From Anaerolineales bacterium (lineage in GTDB: Bacteria; Chloroflexota; Anaerolineae; Anaerolineales; Villigracilaceae), in contig CAKKRM010000261.1 in NCBI GenBank assembly GCA_919902735.1, positions 1 through 59,054 on the forward strand: a stretch of 59,054 nucleotides of DNA. Reading direction: 5' to 3'. The position numbers and the translations under genes were made by a program. The notes under the pieces were generated by a model, which was not told the origin of the DNA, did not search any database, and was given only the letters and a program-made list of their open reading frames with translations. This document shows, piece by piece, positions 42,305-49,819 of this stretch (the first letter of the stretch is position 1; every line of letters begins with the position of its first letter).

Positions 42305-42768
42305 TATTTTTCTTTTTTCCCCTTCTTCAACTTCTCGATTGTTTTCGCAATACGAGCCTGCCGCGTTTCGTCCCTTTTGGCTTCGTTGATCCACATCACG
42401 TATTCGCGTTGATGGGTGTAAGCCAGCTTCTCGAAAAAGGCTTTTGCATCCTTTTCAGTTTTGAAGGCCTTCTTCAACTCCGCAGGGACTTCGATCACAC
42501 GCGGCTCGGTATCCAACTCGACAGTGATCTTCACTTCGTCTCCGAATGTTTTGCCGATCTGCTCACGGATTCCCTTGAGGATGATGAGCAGGTGGTTTTC
42601 TGTACCCATACGAACCAGCAATCCGCGATAGGGAACTCCCTTGATCATGGCTTTGACCTTGGGCTTTTTCGAGCCAAAGGCCGCTTCCACATCGAATGGG
42701 ATTTCCACGAACGCGCCGCCTCCGCCCGCGTTTTGGATGATGGCTGTGAAAGTGTGTTTTTTGGGCAT
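42304..42768 (-). CDS. DUF1905/YdeI-like protein
   Basis: The 154-residue protein combines a small beta-barrel DUF1905 domain (about 5-85: FVEIPFDVEAAFG, GLLVRMGTENHLLIIL) with a C-terminal YdeI/OmpD-associated helical tail (AFFEKLAYTHQREYVMWINEAKRDETRQARI). Function is uncertain; YdeI relatives have been linked to peptide resistance. ATG 42768 follows AGGAG by seven bases. The Lys-rich C-terminus ends in a TAATG overlap with the NUDIX gene. Confidence 0.88.
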   Translation of the reverse strand: MPKKHTFTAIIQNAGGGGAFVEIPFDVEAAFGSKKPKVKAMIKGVPYRGLLVRMGTENHLLIILKGIREQIGKTFGDEVKITVELDTEPRVIEVPAELKKAFKTEKDAKAFFEKLAYTHQREYVMWINEAKRDETRQARIAKTIEKLKKGKKEK

Positions 42769-42785
42769 GGCATCTCCTATCGCCC

Positions 42786-43505
42786 TTATTTTATCTCCCA
42801 ATAGATTATGGTTTCGCCCGGCATATAGGGGATTTCTATCGCATTGTTCCCATGTTCATCATCGCTGATTCTTCCCGGTTCACTGACCGAGTTGGTTGCA
42901 AGGGCGCTTTTTAACCAAAGCACGTAAATGGTTCCGCATGAATTCCCCAGGTTGATATCAAACCAGCCGTTATCGGATTCTTGAACGAAATTATCTTCAT
43001 CGGAAATAGCGCCTTCCACCTCTCCAGGGATATTAAACGTGACGCTTACCTTTTCGTTTATCACCTCTTCCTGAGTATCGCGCGTCCCGTTAGAATTCAG
43101 GTCCTCCCACACTAAAATTTTTACCCGAGATAACTGATCCTGCGGGGTGGCAGGCCAGAAACCAAATTCGGCCTTTTCCGCGCTTGTCATATCCCGAAAA
43201 AGAGGAGTAGTGGAGTAATACCCGCAGGGAGGAACCACGCTGACATCGAAAAAGTGTGTGTACCCAATAGAAAAATTTACCTGCCCGTTTTGATCTGTCA
43301 GCTTAACTTCCCGATACATGCCTCCATGATGGTTCCACTTTGCGACAACCAAGGTATTTGGCAAAGGCTGGTAGGTTTCGGGAAGTATTCCTTTTCCACT
43401 CTCATCCACAAATGTAGTGACACTGACATCCTTGGTTGTCACGCCAGGGCCGCACGCCAGTATCGCGACCAATAAAGCCACCAGAGTAAGAGACATCCGT
43501 TTCAT
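42786..43505 (-). CDS. Exported lipoprotein with beta-sandwich-like domains
   Basis: The 239-residue protein has the lipobox ILAC (Cys18). The rest looks strand-rich. DLNSNGTRDTQEE is a calcium-loop-like motif as in SdrD/B-type repeats, and VKLTDQNGQVNFSI resembles carboxypeptidase-regulatory-like repeats. The function is unknown; an outer-surface structural role is likely. The ATG shares one base with the pyrE stop (TAATG), an unexpected coupling of a lipoprotein to pyrimidine synthesis. Confidence 0.75.
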   Translation of the reverse strand: MKRMSLTLVALLVAILACGPGVTTKDVSVTTFVDESGKGILPETYQPLPNTLVVAKWNHHGGMYREVKLTDQNGQVNFSIGYTHFFDVSVVPPCGYYSTTPLFRDMTSAEKAEFGFWPATPQDQLSRVKILVWEDLNSNGTRDTQEEVINEKVSVTFNIPGEVEGAISDEDNFVQESDNGWFDINLGNSCGTIYVLWLKSALATNSVSEPGRISDDEHGNNAIEIPYMPGETIIYWEIK

Positions 43506-44116
43506 TATTGTCGTCCCTTCAGAAAATTCCTTGTTTCTACAATTTTATCCTTAGCTACTTCGCCACTTTCTTCCCAATAATCCAGCAACTGCGTAATGGT
43601 CAGTACTGCGTGCATGGCATAGCCTGCCTGTGCGAGGGATTCCTTCGCGCCCGATTGACGGTCCACCAGCACAACGACATCCTTCACGAGCAGGCCTGCG
43701 CCTGTCAGTTTTTCGATGGCTTCGAATTTGCTTCCGCCTGTGGTGGCGAGATCGTCAATAACGAGGGCCGTTTCACCTGCCTGGAAATCGCCTTCGATCT
43801 CGGCCTTCGTGCCGTAGGCTTTCACTTCCTTGCGCGGATATATCATGGGGTAATTCCCTGCAAGGCTGATGGCGGTGGCGATGGGAATGGCGGCATAGGG
43901 CAGGCCGGCAATACGGGAGAATTGGAGACTGGAGATTATGGGAAGATAGGCTTGCGCGATGTCTGCGAGCAGTTTGGGGTAGGTGATGATTCGGCGCAGA
44001 TCAATATAGATGGGGGATTTGAGTCCGGACTTGAGGGTGAAGTCGCCAAATTTGATGCAGCCAGCGGCGAGCAGTCCATCGGCAAGAGATGCGAGGCGGG
44101 AGTCGAGTTGTGTCAT
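43505..44116 (-). CDS. pyrE: Orotate phosphoribosyltransferase
   Basis: The 203-residue enzyme joins orotate and PRPP to form OMP. FTLKSGLKSPIYIDLR (about 26-41) is the orotate/PRPP segment, YPRKEVKAYGTKAEIEG the flexible loop, and VIDDLATTGGS the PRPP-binding signature. ATG 44116 has AAGG upstream; the open frame extends 42 bases further without support. Its stop overlaps the lipoprotein start. Confidence 0.95.
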   Translation of the reverse strand: MTQLDSRLASLADGLLAAGCIKFGDFTLKSGLKSPIYIDLRRIITYPKLLADIAQAYLPIISSLQFSRIAGLPYAAIPIATAISLAGNYPMIYPRKEVKAYGTKAEIEGDFQAGETALVIDDLATTGGSKFEAIEKLTGAGLLVKDVVVLVDRQSGAKESLAQAGYAMHAVLTITQLLDYWEESGEVAKDKIVETRNFLKGRQ

Positions 44117-44175
44117 GGTTAACCTTTTTCTGTACATGGATTGCACGGACAAATCCACTGCAAAAAGTAAAATTA

Positions 44176-44263
44176 TTAACTCACCTTACGCAGTAATGGT
44201 ATGTCTTTCCCGAATGGGGAACAACATCACTTTTTCTCAAAATCGCGTAAGGTGAGTTATTAA
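44176..44263. repeat. Nested palindromic element, copy 7
   Basis: TTAACTCACCTTACGCA (44176-44192) is inverted perfectly as a GCGTAAGGTGAGTTATTAA end. The interior is short and holds CCCGAATGGGGAACAACATCAC, a partial form of the copy 5 interior. Confidence 0.85.
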
Positions 44264-44394
44264 TTCACCTTACGCACCGCGCATGATTCCCTGAGCGGAG
44301 CGAAGGGTCTCTGGGATTGTCGTAGAGACCCTTCGCTATCGCTCAGGGCGACATGACCCTAAAACACGCAAAACTGCGTAAGGTGAGTTATTAA
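44258..44394. repeat. Nested palindromic element, copy 8 (tandem with copy 7)
   Basis: The left end TTAATTCACCTTACGCA overlaps the end of copy 7. The interior is the reverse complement of copy 1 apart from scattered changes and the absence of the 24-bp insertion. The right end runs into a TTAACGCGAAGGCGC fragment. Confidence 0.85.
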
Positions 44395-44451
44395 CGCGAA
44401 GGCGCAAGGTCGCCAAGGTTTTCAAAAAGATGTTTATTTTTGCGCGTCATG

Positions 44452-45294
44452 TTATCCGCGCCCAAAGATATCTCTTTTGATATTCACGATCTGGTCGCGG
44501 ATTTCTGCCGCGGCTTTGGCTGGGCCTTCGGCGGCTCGTGAAATGGCGCGCGAAACGGGCAACAGGATACCCTTGCCATCCTTTCGCAAACCTGCCTTGA
44601 GCGCCAATTCCAGTTCGCCGCCTTGTGCGCCAACACCGGGAGATAAAAACCATACATCGGGCGCGGCGGCGCGGATCATTTCCATAATTTGCGGATGGGT
44701 TGCGCCAACAACGAGGCCGATGTTTTTGTTCACATTCCATTCCTGGGCCATGTAGGCTACATAAAGATATAGGGGCATGGGGCTATCGGAACCAGATGGC
44801 AGGACGAGTAAATTCTGCAAATCCATGGAACCTGCGTTGGATGTTTTACATAAAAGAAAAATCCCCTTCTCAGGGTCTTTGATGAACGGCTCGATTGAGT
44901 CTTTGCCGAGGTAGGGATTCAAGGTGATGCAATGCGCGCCGAGGGATTCAAATGCGGATTGAGCGTACGCTTCGGCTGTGGAGGCAATGTCGCCGCGCTT
45001 CGCATCCAGGATGACGGGGATGCGCGATCCCATCCGGTCTGATTCTTCGCGGATGGCTTCGATAACCTGCTTGAGCGCGGTCCAGCCTTCTGCGCCGAAG
45101 ACTTCGAAGAAGGCGGCGTTGGGTTTGAATGCCGCAGCGTAGGGAGCTGTCTGTCGGACCAGGGTCAGGCAAAAGTCGAGGGCGGAGGCGGCGGTGGGTT
45201 CTTTTAGGTCGGGGATGTGGGGGTCGAGTCCAATACAGAGAAGGGAGGATGAGTCTTCGACTCTTTTTTCAAGAAGGGTGAAGAAGGTTTCCAT
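44452..45294 (-). CDS. pyrF: Orotidine-5-phosphate decarboxylase, type 2
   Basis: The 280-residue barrel decarboxylates OMP to UMP. The catalytic network DAKRGDI has Asp97, Lys99 and Asp102. CIGLDPHIPDL, FKPNAAFFE and the phosphate-site GATHPQIM also match the longer type 2 PyrF group. AAGGA lies before the ATG. With pyrC, pyrD and pyrE it gives four of the six de novo steps within 13 kb, though not in one operon. Confidence 0.95.
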   Translation of the reverse strand: METFFTLLEKRVEDSSSLLCIGLDPHIPDLKEPTAASALDFCLTLVRQTAPYAAAFKPNAAFFEVFGAEGWTALKQVIEAIREESDRMGSRIPVILDAKRGDIASTAEAYAQSAFESLGAHCITLNPYLGKDSIEPFIKDPEKGIFLLCKTSNAGSMDLQNLLVLPSGSDSPMPLYLYVAYMAQEWNVNKNIGLVVGATHPQIMEMIRAAAPDVWFLSPGVGAQGGELELALKAGLRKDGKGILLPVSRAISRAAEGPAKAAAEIRDQIVNIKRDIFGRG

Positions 45295-45316
45295 GGAGTG
45301 TCCTTGTTTTAAAGTA

Positions 45317-45349
45317 AGACCCTAAAGGTTTTAGAAGCCTTTAGGGTCT
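45317..45349 (-). terminator. Hairpin after the lamin-tail gene
   Basis: AGACCCTAAAGG (45317-45328) pairs with CCTTTAGGGTCT (45338-45349) around nine bases, just past the stop of the minus-strand gene. Confidence 0.75.
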
Positions 45350-45354
45350 GCGTT

Positions 45355-47793
45355 TTACTCGATAATCGCTTCCCATTTACTGGTATTTTGCGGAATGTAC
45401 CGCGAGCCTGGGATGCCGGTTTGGTCCCAAAAATAGGCGTCCCAGATGTTGGCGCCGAAGCCGTGACATTCGGCGAAAAGGAAATCGGCGGGGAGGGTGT
45501 CGGGGAGCTGGCAGACGGGGGATTCAACTTCTCCGCCTGGCAAGGATGGGACGGTGCCTGTGCGGGTGTTGGTGAATTTTGGGGTGGGGGTGCAGTCGTC
45601 GAACCATTTGTCCAATGCTGTGCCATCGGGCAGACGGCAGATGGATTGGTCTTCGACCTTTGCGATGGAGTAGGTGTATTCGTCGTAGATTTTTCCGTTA
45701 GGGTGGATGAGGCGAACGGTGTCGCCGCCGTCGCTGAGGAGGAGGTTGGTTTGGAGAGCGTAAAACACAATTCGTTGACCGGGTTTCAGGGTGATATCCG
45801 GCAGTGAGAATGGGCTGGAGGAGCCTGCGATTGCGCTATCATCCAGCCTCCAGCCTTTCATGTTGAAATCCACGGGGCCTTCATTTTTGATTTCGATGAA
45901 TTCATCGTAGACATCCACCCTGCCGTCCTGGTTCCAGTCGAAGCCGGGGCGGGGGAGGATTTCGTTGATGTAGGGCCGCGGGGGCGGGGGCGGCGCGGAG
46001 GGGGTTCTGCTTGGGGTTCTGCTTGGGGTGATTGTGCGGGTTCTTGTAGGCGTTCTGGATGGGGTTGGGGTGAATGTGATAGAGTTGCTAGTTCTTGGGG
46101 TTCCCAAAATGTTTCCGCCGTTTGCGGTGGTTCCGTTGCGTTTAACGCCTGTGTTGGAATGCCAGGAACCGTCGTTCTCAGCAGAGGTTCCATCCCGCTC
46201 CATGGAAGCGTAAGTGGAGGAGGCGGTACCGGCAGGCCAGGGACCGGCATTGACATTGGCAGTATCTATGACGCGGTTCGAACCATCATACAAAGTAAGG
46301 GTTTCGCCTTCGTTTTCGAGGGAGTTTCCGGTGTAGATCTGGCTTGCGGCCATGTTGGCTACAGTAGTGTTATCGGTGAGGGTGGCGCCGCGTTCGAGAA
46401 GGAAATAGCCATCAGGGGCGATACTGCCGCTTAAGAGAATATTCGGGGTGCCGTCTGCCGCGCTCAAACGCCAGCCCGATAGATTAATGGATTTGTTGCC
46501 CGGGTTGTAGAGTTCCATCCATTCATCGTCGCTGAGGCCGGAGGCTGTGCCGCCCCAGGCGATTTCGTTGATGATGATGGACTGGACAACGGCGGAGGTG
46601 GGGGTTTTGGTTGGAGTGCGGGTGATCGTGGAGGTGACGGTGGCGGTGCGGGAGGGAGTTAGTGTGTTTGTGGGGGATGGGGTGATTGTCGCAGTTGGGG
46701 TTGGAGTAGAGGAATTTCCACTTTTTGGAGTGCCCCAAATTGGGTCTTCGTTATTGTCCAATCCATTTCGCATGACACCATCGTTTGTAAACCACGCTGA
46801 ATCACTATCAGGTAGAATCCCAATGCGTTCCATTGATCCAAGCGTAACATCGCTGCCCGCAGACCATGCGCCACCATTTCCATTGGCTGTATCAATTACG
46901 GCGCTCGTGGGGGAGTAAAGGGTAAGGGTTTCTCCACCATTTGCAAGAGCTCCGCTATAAATTTGATCGGCTGTTATATCGAATATAACGCTGTCATCAT
47001 CCCGCTCAAGCAAAAAATAACCGCCTGCAGGTATTATCCCAACTAAATTTATATCTGGAGTAGTGTCTGAAGATGCAAGTCTCCAACCTGTGATATCTAC
47101 ATTGATTGCGCCCGGGTTATATAATTCTATCCATTCATCGTCCGGGAAAGCAGCGGTTCCTGCCCATGCAACTTCACTGATAAGGAGTGCAATAGGTGGT
47201 GGGCAAATTTCTGAGATTGTTACGTTATCCAATCGTAAATTTCCACCCGACGCTCCATAGCCATATAACCTAAACTTTGTATTAGGATTATTATTAATAG
47301 TAAGGATTGAAGATAAATTAAAAGAAATATTATAAAAGGTTGAATCTCTAGTTAAAGAAACAGATGTATAGGGTGTAAAAGATGTTCCATCGGCTGAATA
47401 ATATAACTCTAAGGTAGTAGGGCCGGCAGCTGTAGAACGATAGTCAAAACTAATGCCAATATCGCTGTAAATTGTTGTATCTACAGCAATTTCTACATAG
47501 TCATTTGGATCAAACGCAGCAGCCCATGCAGTAAAACTTATTGCACTATTGGCATTTCCTGCAGCATCAGCCGCAAAGGAAGGATTTATACCAGTGCCAT
47601 TTGTAAATGTTCCAGACCCAGTTGAAGGAGTTGTAACATTACTAAACGTCCATTCTGTAATCACCCCGCCCGGGCACGCCGCAAGCGGCCTCGCCTCCAC
47701 CTTCCCCATGCGCGGCGCGAAAATCCCTGCGCACAAGCCGACCAGCAGGGATAAAACCAGGAAAACGCGGGAAAATTTATTCCATTTTTGCAT
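45355..47793 (-). CDS. Secreted protein with lamin-tail domains and Thr/Pro stalks
   Basis: The 812-residue product has a signal peptide, then an N-terminal strand-rich domain (about 45-195, LELYYSADGTSF and similar). Two closely related lamin-tail (LTD) domains follow (LISEVAWAGTAAFPDDEWIELYNPG and IINEIAWGGTASGLSDDEWMELYNPG starts) and a third, more distant one (INEILPRPG.DWNQDGRVDVYDEFIEI). Stalks rich in Thr-Pro repeats join them. Such proteins are surface-exposed adhesion or matrix proteins. The first half is visibly more AT-rich than the second, suggesting mosaic origin. The start at 47793 is chosen for the signal peptide; a frame to 47886 is open. Confidence 0.8.
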   Translation of the reverse strand: MQKWNKFSRVFLVLSLLVGLCAGIFAPRMGKVEARPLAACPGGVITEWTFSNVTTPSTGSGTFTNGTGINPSFAADAAGNANSAISFTAWAAAFDPNDYVEIAVDTTIYSDIGISFDYRSTAAGPTTLELYYSADGTSFTPYTSVSLTRDSTFYNISFNLSSILTINNNPNTKFRLYGYGASGGNLRLDNVTISEICPPPIALLISEVAWAGTAAFPDDEWIELYNPGAINVDITGWRLASSDTTPDINLVGIIPAGGYFLLERDDDSVIFDITADQIYSGALANGGETLTLYSPTSAVIDTANGNGGAWSAGSDVTLGSMERIGILPDSDSAWFTNDGVMRNGLDNNEDPIWGTPKSGNSSTPTPTATITPSPTNTLTPSRTATVTSTITRTPTKTPTSAVVQSIIINEIAWGGTASGLSDDEWMELYNPGNKSINLSGWRLSAADGTPNILLSGSIAPDGYFLLERGATLTDNTTVANMAASQIYTGNSLENEGETLTLYDGSNRVIDTANVNAGPWPAGTASSTYASMERDGTSAENDGSWHSNTGVKRNGTTANGGNILGTPRTSNSITFTPTPSRTPTRTRTITPSRTPSRTPSAPPPPPRPYINEILPRPGFDWNQDGRVDVYDEFIEIKNEGPVDFNMKGWRLDDSAIAGSSSPFSLPDITLKPGQRIVFYALQTNLLLSDGGDTVRLIHPNGKIYDEYTYSIAKVEDQSICRLPDGTALDKWFDDCTPTPKFTNTRTGTVPSLPGGEVESPVCQLPDTLPADFLFAECHGFGANIWDAYFWDQTGIPGSRYIPQNTSKWEAIIE

Positions 47794-47910
47794 GGGACAT
47801 GAAAAGGCGTGGATTCTGCCCCGCAACAGAACCAGCCTAGGGCGGGGTGCGAAGCGGAAACATCCACTACGAAGATTATACGCCACCCATGCTTCACTTG
47901 TCTATAAGTT

Positions 47911-47943
47911 AAGGTGACAATCCATCTCGAAATGAACTGTCAC
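47911..47943 (-). terminator. GGTGACA/TGTCACC hairpin after spoVS
   Basis: GGTGACA (47911-47917) pairs with TGTCACC (47937-47943) just past the spoVS stop. Confidence 0.5.
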
Positions 47944-47948
47944 CCGTT

Positions 47949-48221
47949 TTACGGATTCGGGATTCGCGGCTCAATCACCAGCTTGATGGCCGTTCGCACC
48001 TTATCCTCGATTTCCACATCCACAAACTCAGGGACGCACACCACATCGATCCCATCGTTCTTGAGGTAACTGGTGGCGAGCACCAGCGCCTTGACAGCCT
48101 GATTGACTGCGCCAGCGCCGATGGCTTGTACATCCGCCCGTTTATGCTCGCGGATCACTCCGGCAATAGCCCCGGCAACTGCAGAGGTACGGGAGTTGGC
48201 TGAAACTTTGATAATATCCAT
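47949..48221 (-). CDS. spoVS: SpoVS-family protein
   Basis: The 90-residue protein is a clear SpoVS homologue (IIKVSANSRTSAVAGAIAG at its start, then AIGAGAVNQAVKALVLA). SpoVS is an Alba-like small nucleic-acid-binding protein that affects sporulation and septation in Bacillus and is also found in many non-sporulating bacteria. GGGAGG lies six bases before ATG 48221; the longer frame upstream is unsupported. It flanks the oriC candidate, which fits a nucleoid or cell-division role. Confidence 0.93.
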   Translation of the reverse strand: MDIIKVSANSRTSAVAGAIAGVIREHKRADVQAIGAGAVNQAVKALVLATSYLKNDGIDVVCVPEFVDVEIEDKVRTAIKLVIEPRIPNP

Positions 48222-48284
48222 GGCAACCTCCCAAGGTTGGCTAAGTGGGGATGAACGTTCTTGTATTTGGATTGTACAGGAATC

Positions 48285-48660
48285 CCTTAATAGATTCAAG
48301 CATTATATAAGTATGATAATGATTTAGTAATATTAGTAGGGGCTGTGGATACTGTGGATAAGTACGATTCACCCCCATATACGGGATGAAGTACAACGCC
48401 TCCCACCAAACCTAAGGCTGGTTGCCCTTTTTGATCATTCCCTCCGCTGTGGAGAGATTCTGGATAACTTGCCCACAAAATAGACGCCATAAACCCGCTT
48501 TGGATGAGTCTTCCATATATTGGATTTATTGAAAACCACCCCCCATATATGGGGGTGGTGGTTTTCAAGTTGTCAGACCAATTTTCCGAAAAGGATGGGT
48601 ATTGTCCACAGGGCAGGGGAGTTTTCCACAGTTTCAGGGGACTTATCCACAGTTTTGGGG
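48285..48660. other. Candidate chromosomal replication origin (oriC)
   Basis: Two perfect DnaA boxes occur, TTATCCACA at 48643-48651 and its inverse at 48353-48361. Near matches are TGTGGATAC (48344), TTGTCCACA (48602), TTTTCCACA (48622), TGTGGAGAG (48448) and TTGCCCACA (48469). The left pair faces an AT-rich stretch (48285-48340). Read on the minus strand, the pair is followed by a short C-rich step and then CTACTAATATTACTA, resembling the DnaA-trio of Bacillus oriC. The whole 48222-48757 gap has no gene. dnaA itself is not in the window. Confidence 0.8.
48511..48566. repeat. CCATATA motifs and large palindrome inside the origin region
   Basis: GAAAACCAC and CCCCCATAT (48531-48549) invert to ATATGGGGG and GTGGTTTTC with a three-base bulge. 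Further CCATATA motifs lie at 48374 and 48512. They may bind an origin-regulating protein. Confidence 0.6.
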
Positions 48661-48734
48661 TCTGCTGAAACTTCTTGTCTAAACAAATACCCCCAAATGT
48701 GGCCTGTTGATGAGAGATTTCGGATAGCAATAAG

Positions 48735-48761
48735 GTAGCGCGAGATACTATCTCGCGCTAC
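48735..48761. repeat. Perfect 27-bp palindrome at the EamA gene end
   Basis: GTAGCGCGAGATA (48735-48747) is inverted at 48749-48761 with one central base. It contains the stop codon of the EamA gene and could be its terminator, although no T-run follows. Confidence 0.75.
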
Positions 48762-49819
48762 ATGCCACTATGCTCATGCCTGTGATGAATATCTGGCATG
48801 TGATCGTGCTCATGTTTTTCTGCGGGGTGCTCGTGCTCGTGGGAATGTGCGCCTGTTGCGGTTGAATCATGATTGTGAGCGGGGTCATCATGTCTATGGC
48901 TGTGCTCATGAAACAAGACCTTATGCACATGCAAATGCGAGTGTTCCTCATTGATAAGCAGAAGCGCGCCGCCAATCATCAAAATCCCCGCAAAAATATA
49001 CGAAATAGACGGTGATTCGCTGAAAATAAAAATAGACAACAACACCCCCGCCAGTGGAGCTGTGCCAAATAAAGCGCTTGTCCGCGCCGCGCCCAGCCCG
49101 CGCATGGATAGAATGAACAGCATTGTGCTCATCCCGTAGCTGATGAAGCCCAGCCCCATTGTCAGCGCTATGGAAGTGAAGGATGGCAGGGAATTCCCAA
49201 GCAAGGTGGCGAGAATGAAGGAGAATGTGCCGGCGGCCAGCCCCTTCCACGCCACGATCACAAGCGGATCTTTGCCTGAGATGTTGCGCGTGAGGTTATT
49301 GTCCAACCCCCAGAGCACACAAGCCAGAATAATTCCCAACGCTCCAATGGAAAGCCCGAAGCCTGTGGAAAAATTGGTGGAGAGGAAAATGCTGGCAAGT
49401 GTGATGACGAGGATCGCCGTCCATGCCCTGCGGCTGATGGCTTCCCTGAAAAATAACAAGGCAATCAGAGTTGTGCCCACGCCTTCGAAATTCAAAAGTA
49501 ACGAGGCTGTGGATGCGGGTGTGTTTTGCAGGCTGACCATCAACACAATCGGAGCCATCACCCCGCCAGAGATAATCGCTCCCGCCAGCCATTTGATATC
49601 TGCTTTTTTGACGCCCGCTTCCACTTGCTGCGACGGACGGGTTATCCTTTGCCCAAGTTTCAAGAGTGAAATCCCCGTCCCACTGCCGAGGTAAAGAAAA
49701 GCCGCGAGATAGACGGGTGAAATATCGCCAAGCAGTAATTTTGCAAAAGGAGCGCTCGCACCGAAAAATATCGCGGCGGTCAGAGCTTGTAAAACGAAAG
49801 GGAGATTGGACGATTTCAT
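48758..49819 (-). CDS. EamA/DMT-family transporter with histidine-rich tail
   Basis: The 353-residue protein has ten predicted helices in two EamA repeats (about 8-140 and 155-288), as in drug/metabolite exporters. It then has a cytoplasmic-looking tail (about 293-353) in which 21 of 61 residues are His, mixed with Asp and Glu. Such tails bind Zn, Ni or Co in metal transporters and are unusual on EamA proteins, so a metal-linked export role is possible. Its ATG overlaps the pyrC stop (ATGA), making it the second gene of a pyrC transcript. Confidence 0.85.
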   Translation of the reverse strand: MKSSNLPFVLQALTAAIFFGASAPFAKLLLGDISPVYLAAFLYLGSGTGISLLKLGQRITRPSQQVEAGVKKADIKWLAGAIISGGVMAPIVLMVSLQNTPASTASLLLNFEGVGTTLIALLFFREAISRRAWTAILVITLASIFLSTNFSTGFGLSIGALGIILACVLWGLDNNLTRNISGKDPLVIVAWKGLAAGTFSFILATLLGNSLPSFTSIALTMGLGFISYGMSTMLFILSMRGLGAARTSALFGTAPLAGVLLSIFIFSESPSISYIFAGILMIGGALLLINEEHSHLHVHKVLFHEHSHRHDDPAHNHDSTATGAHSHEHEHPAEKHEHDHMPDIHHRHEHSGM

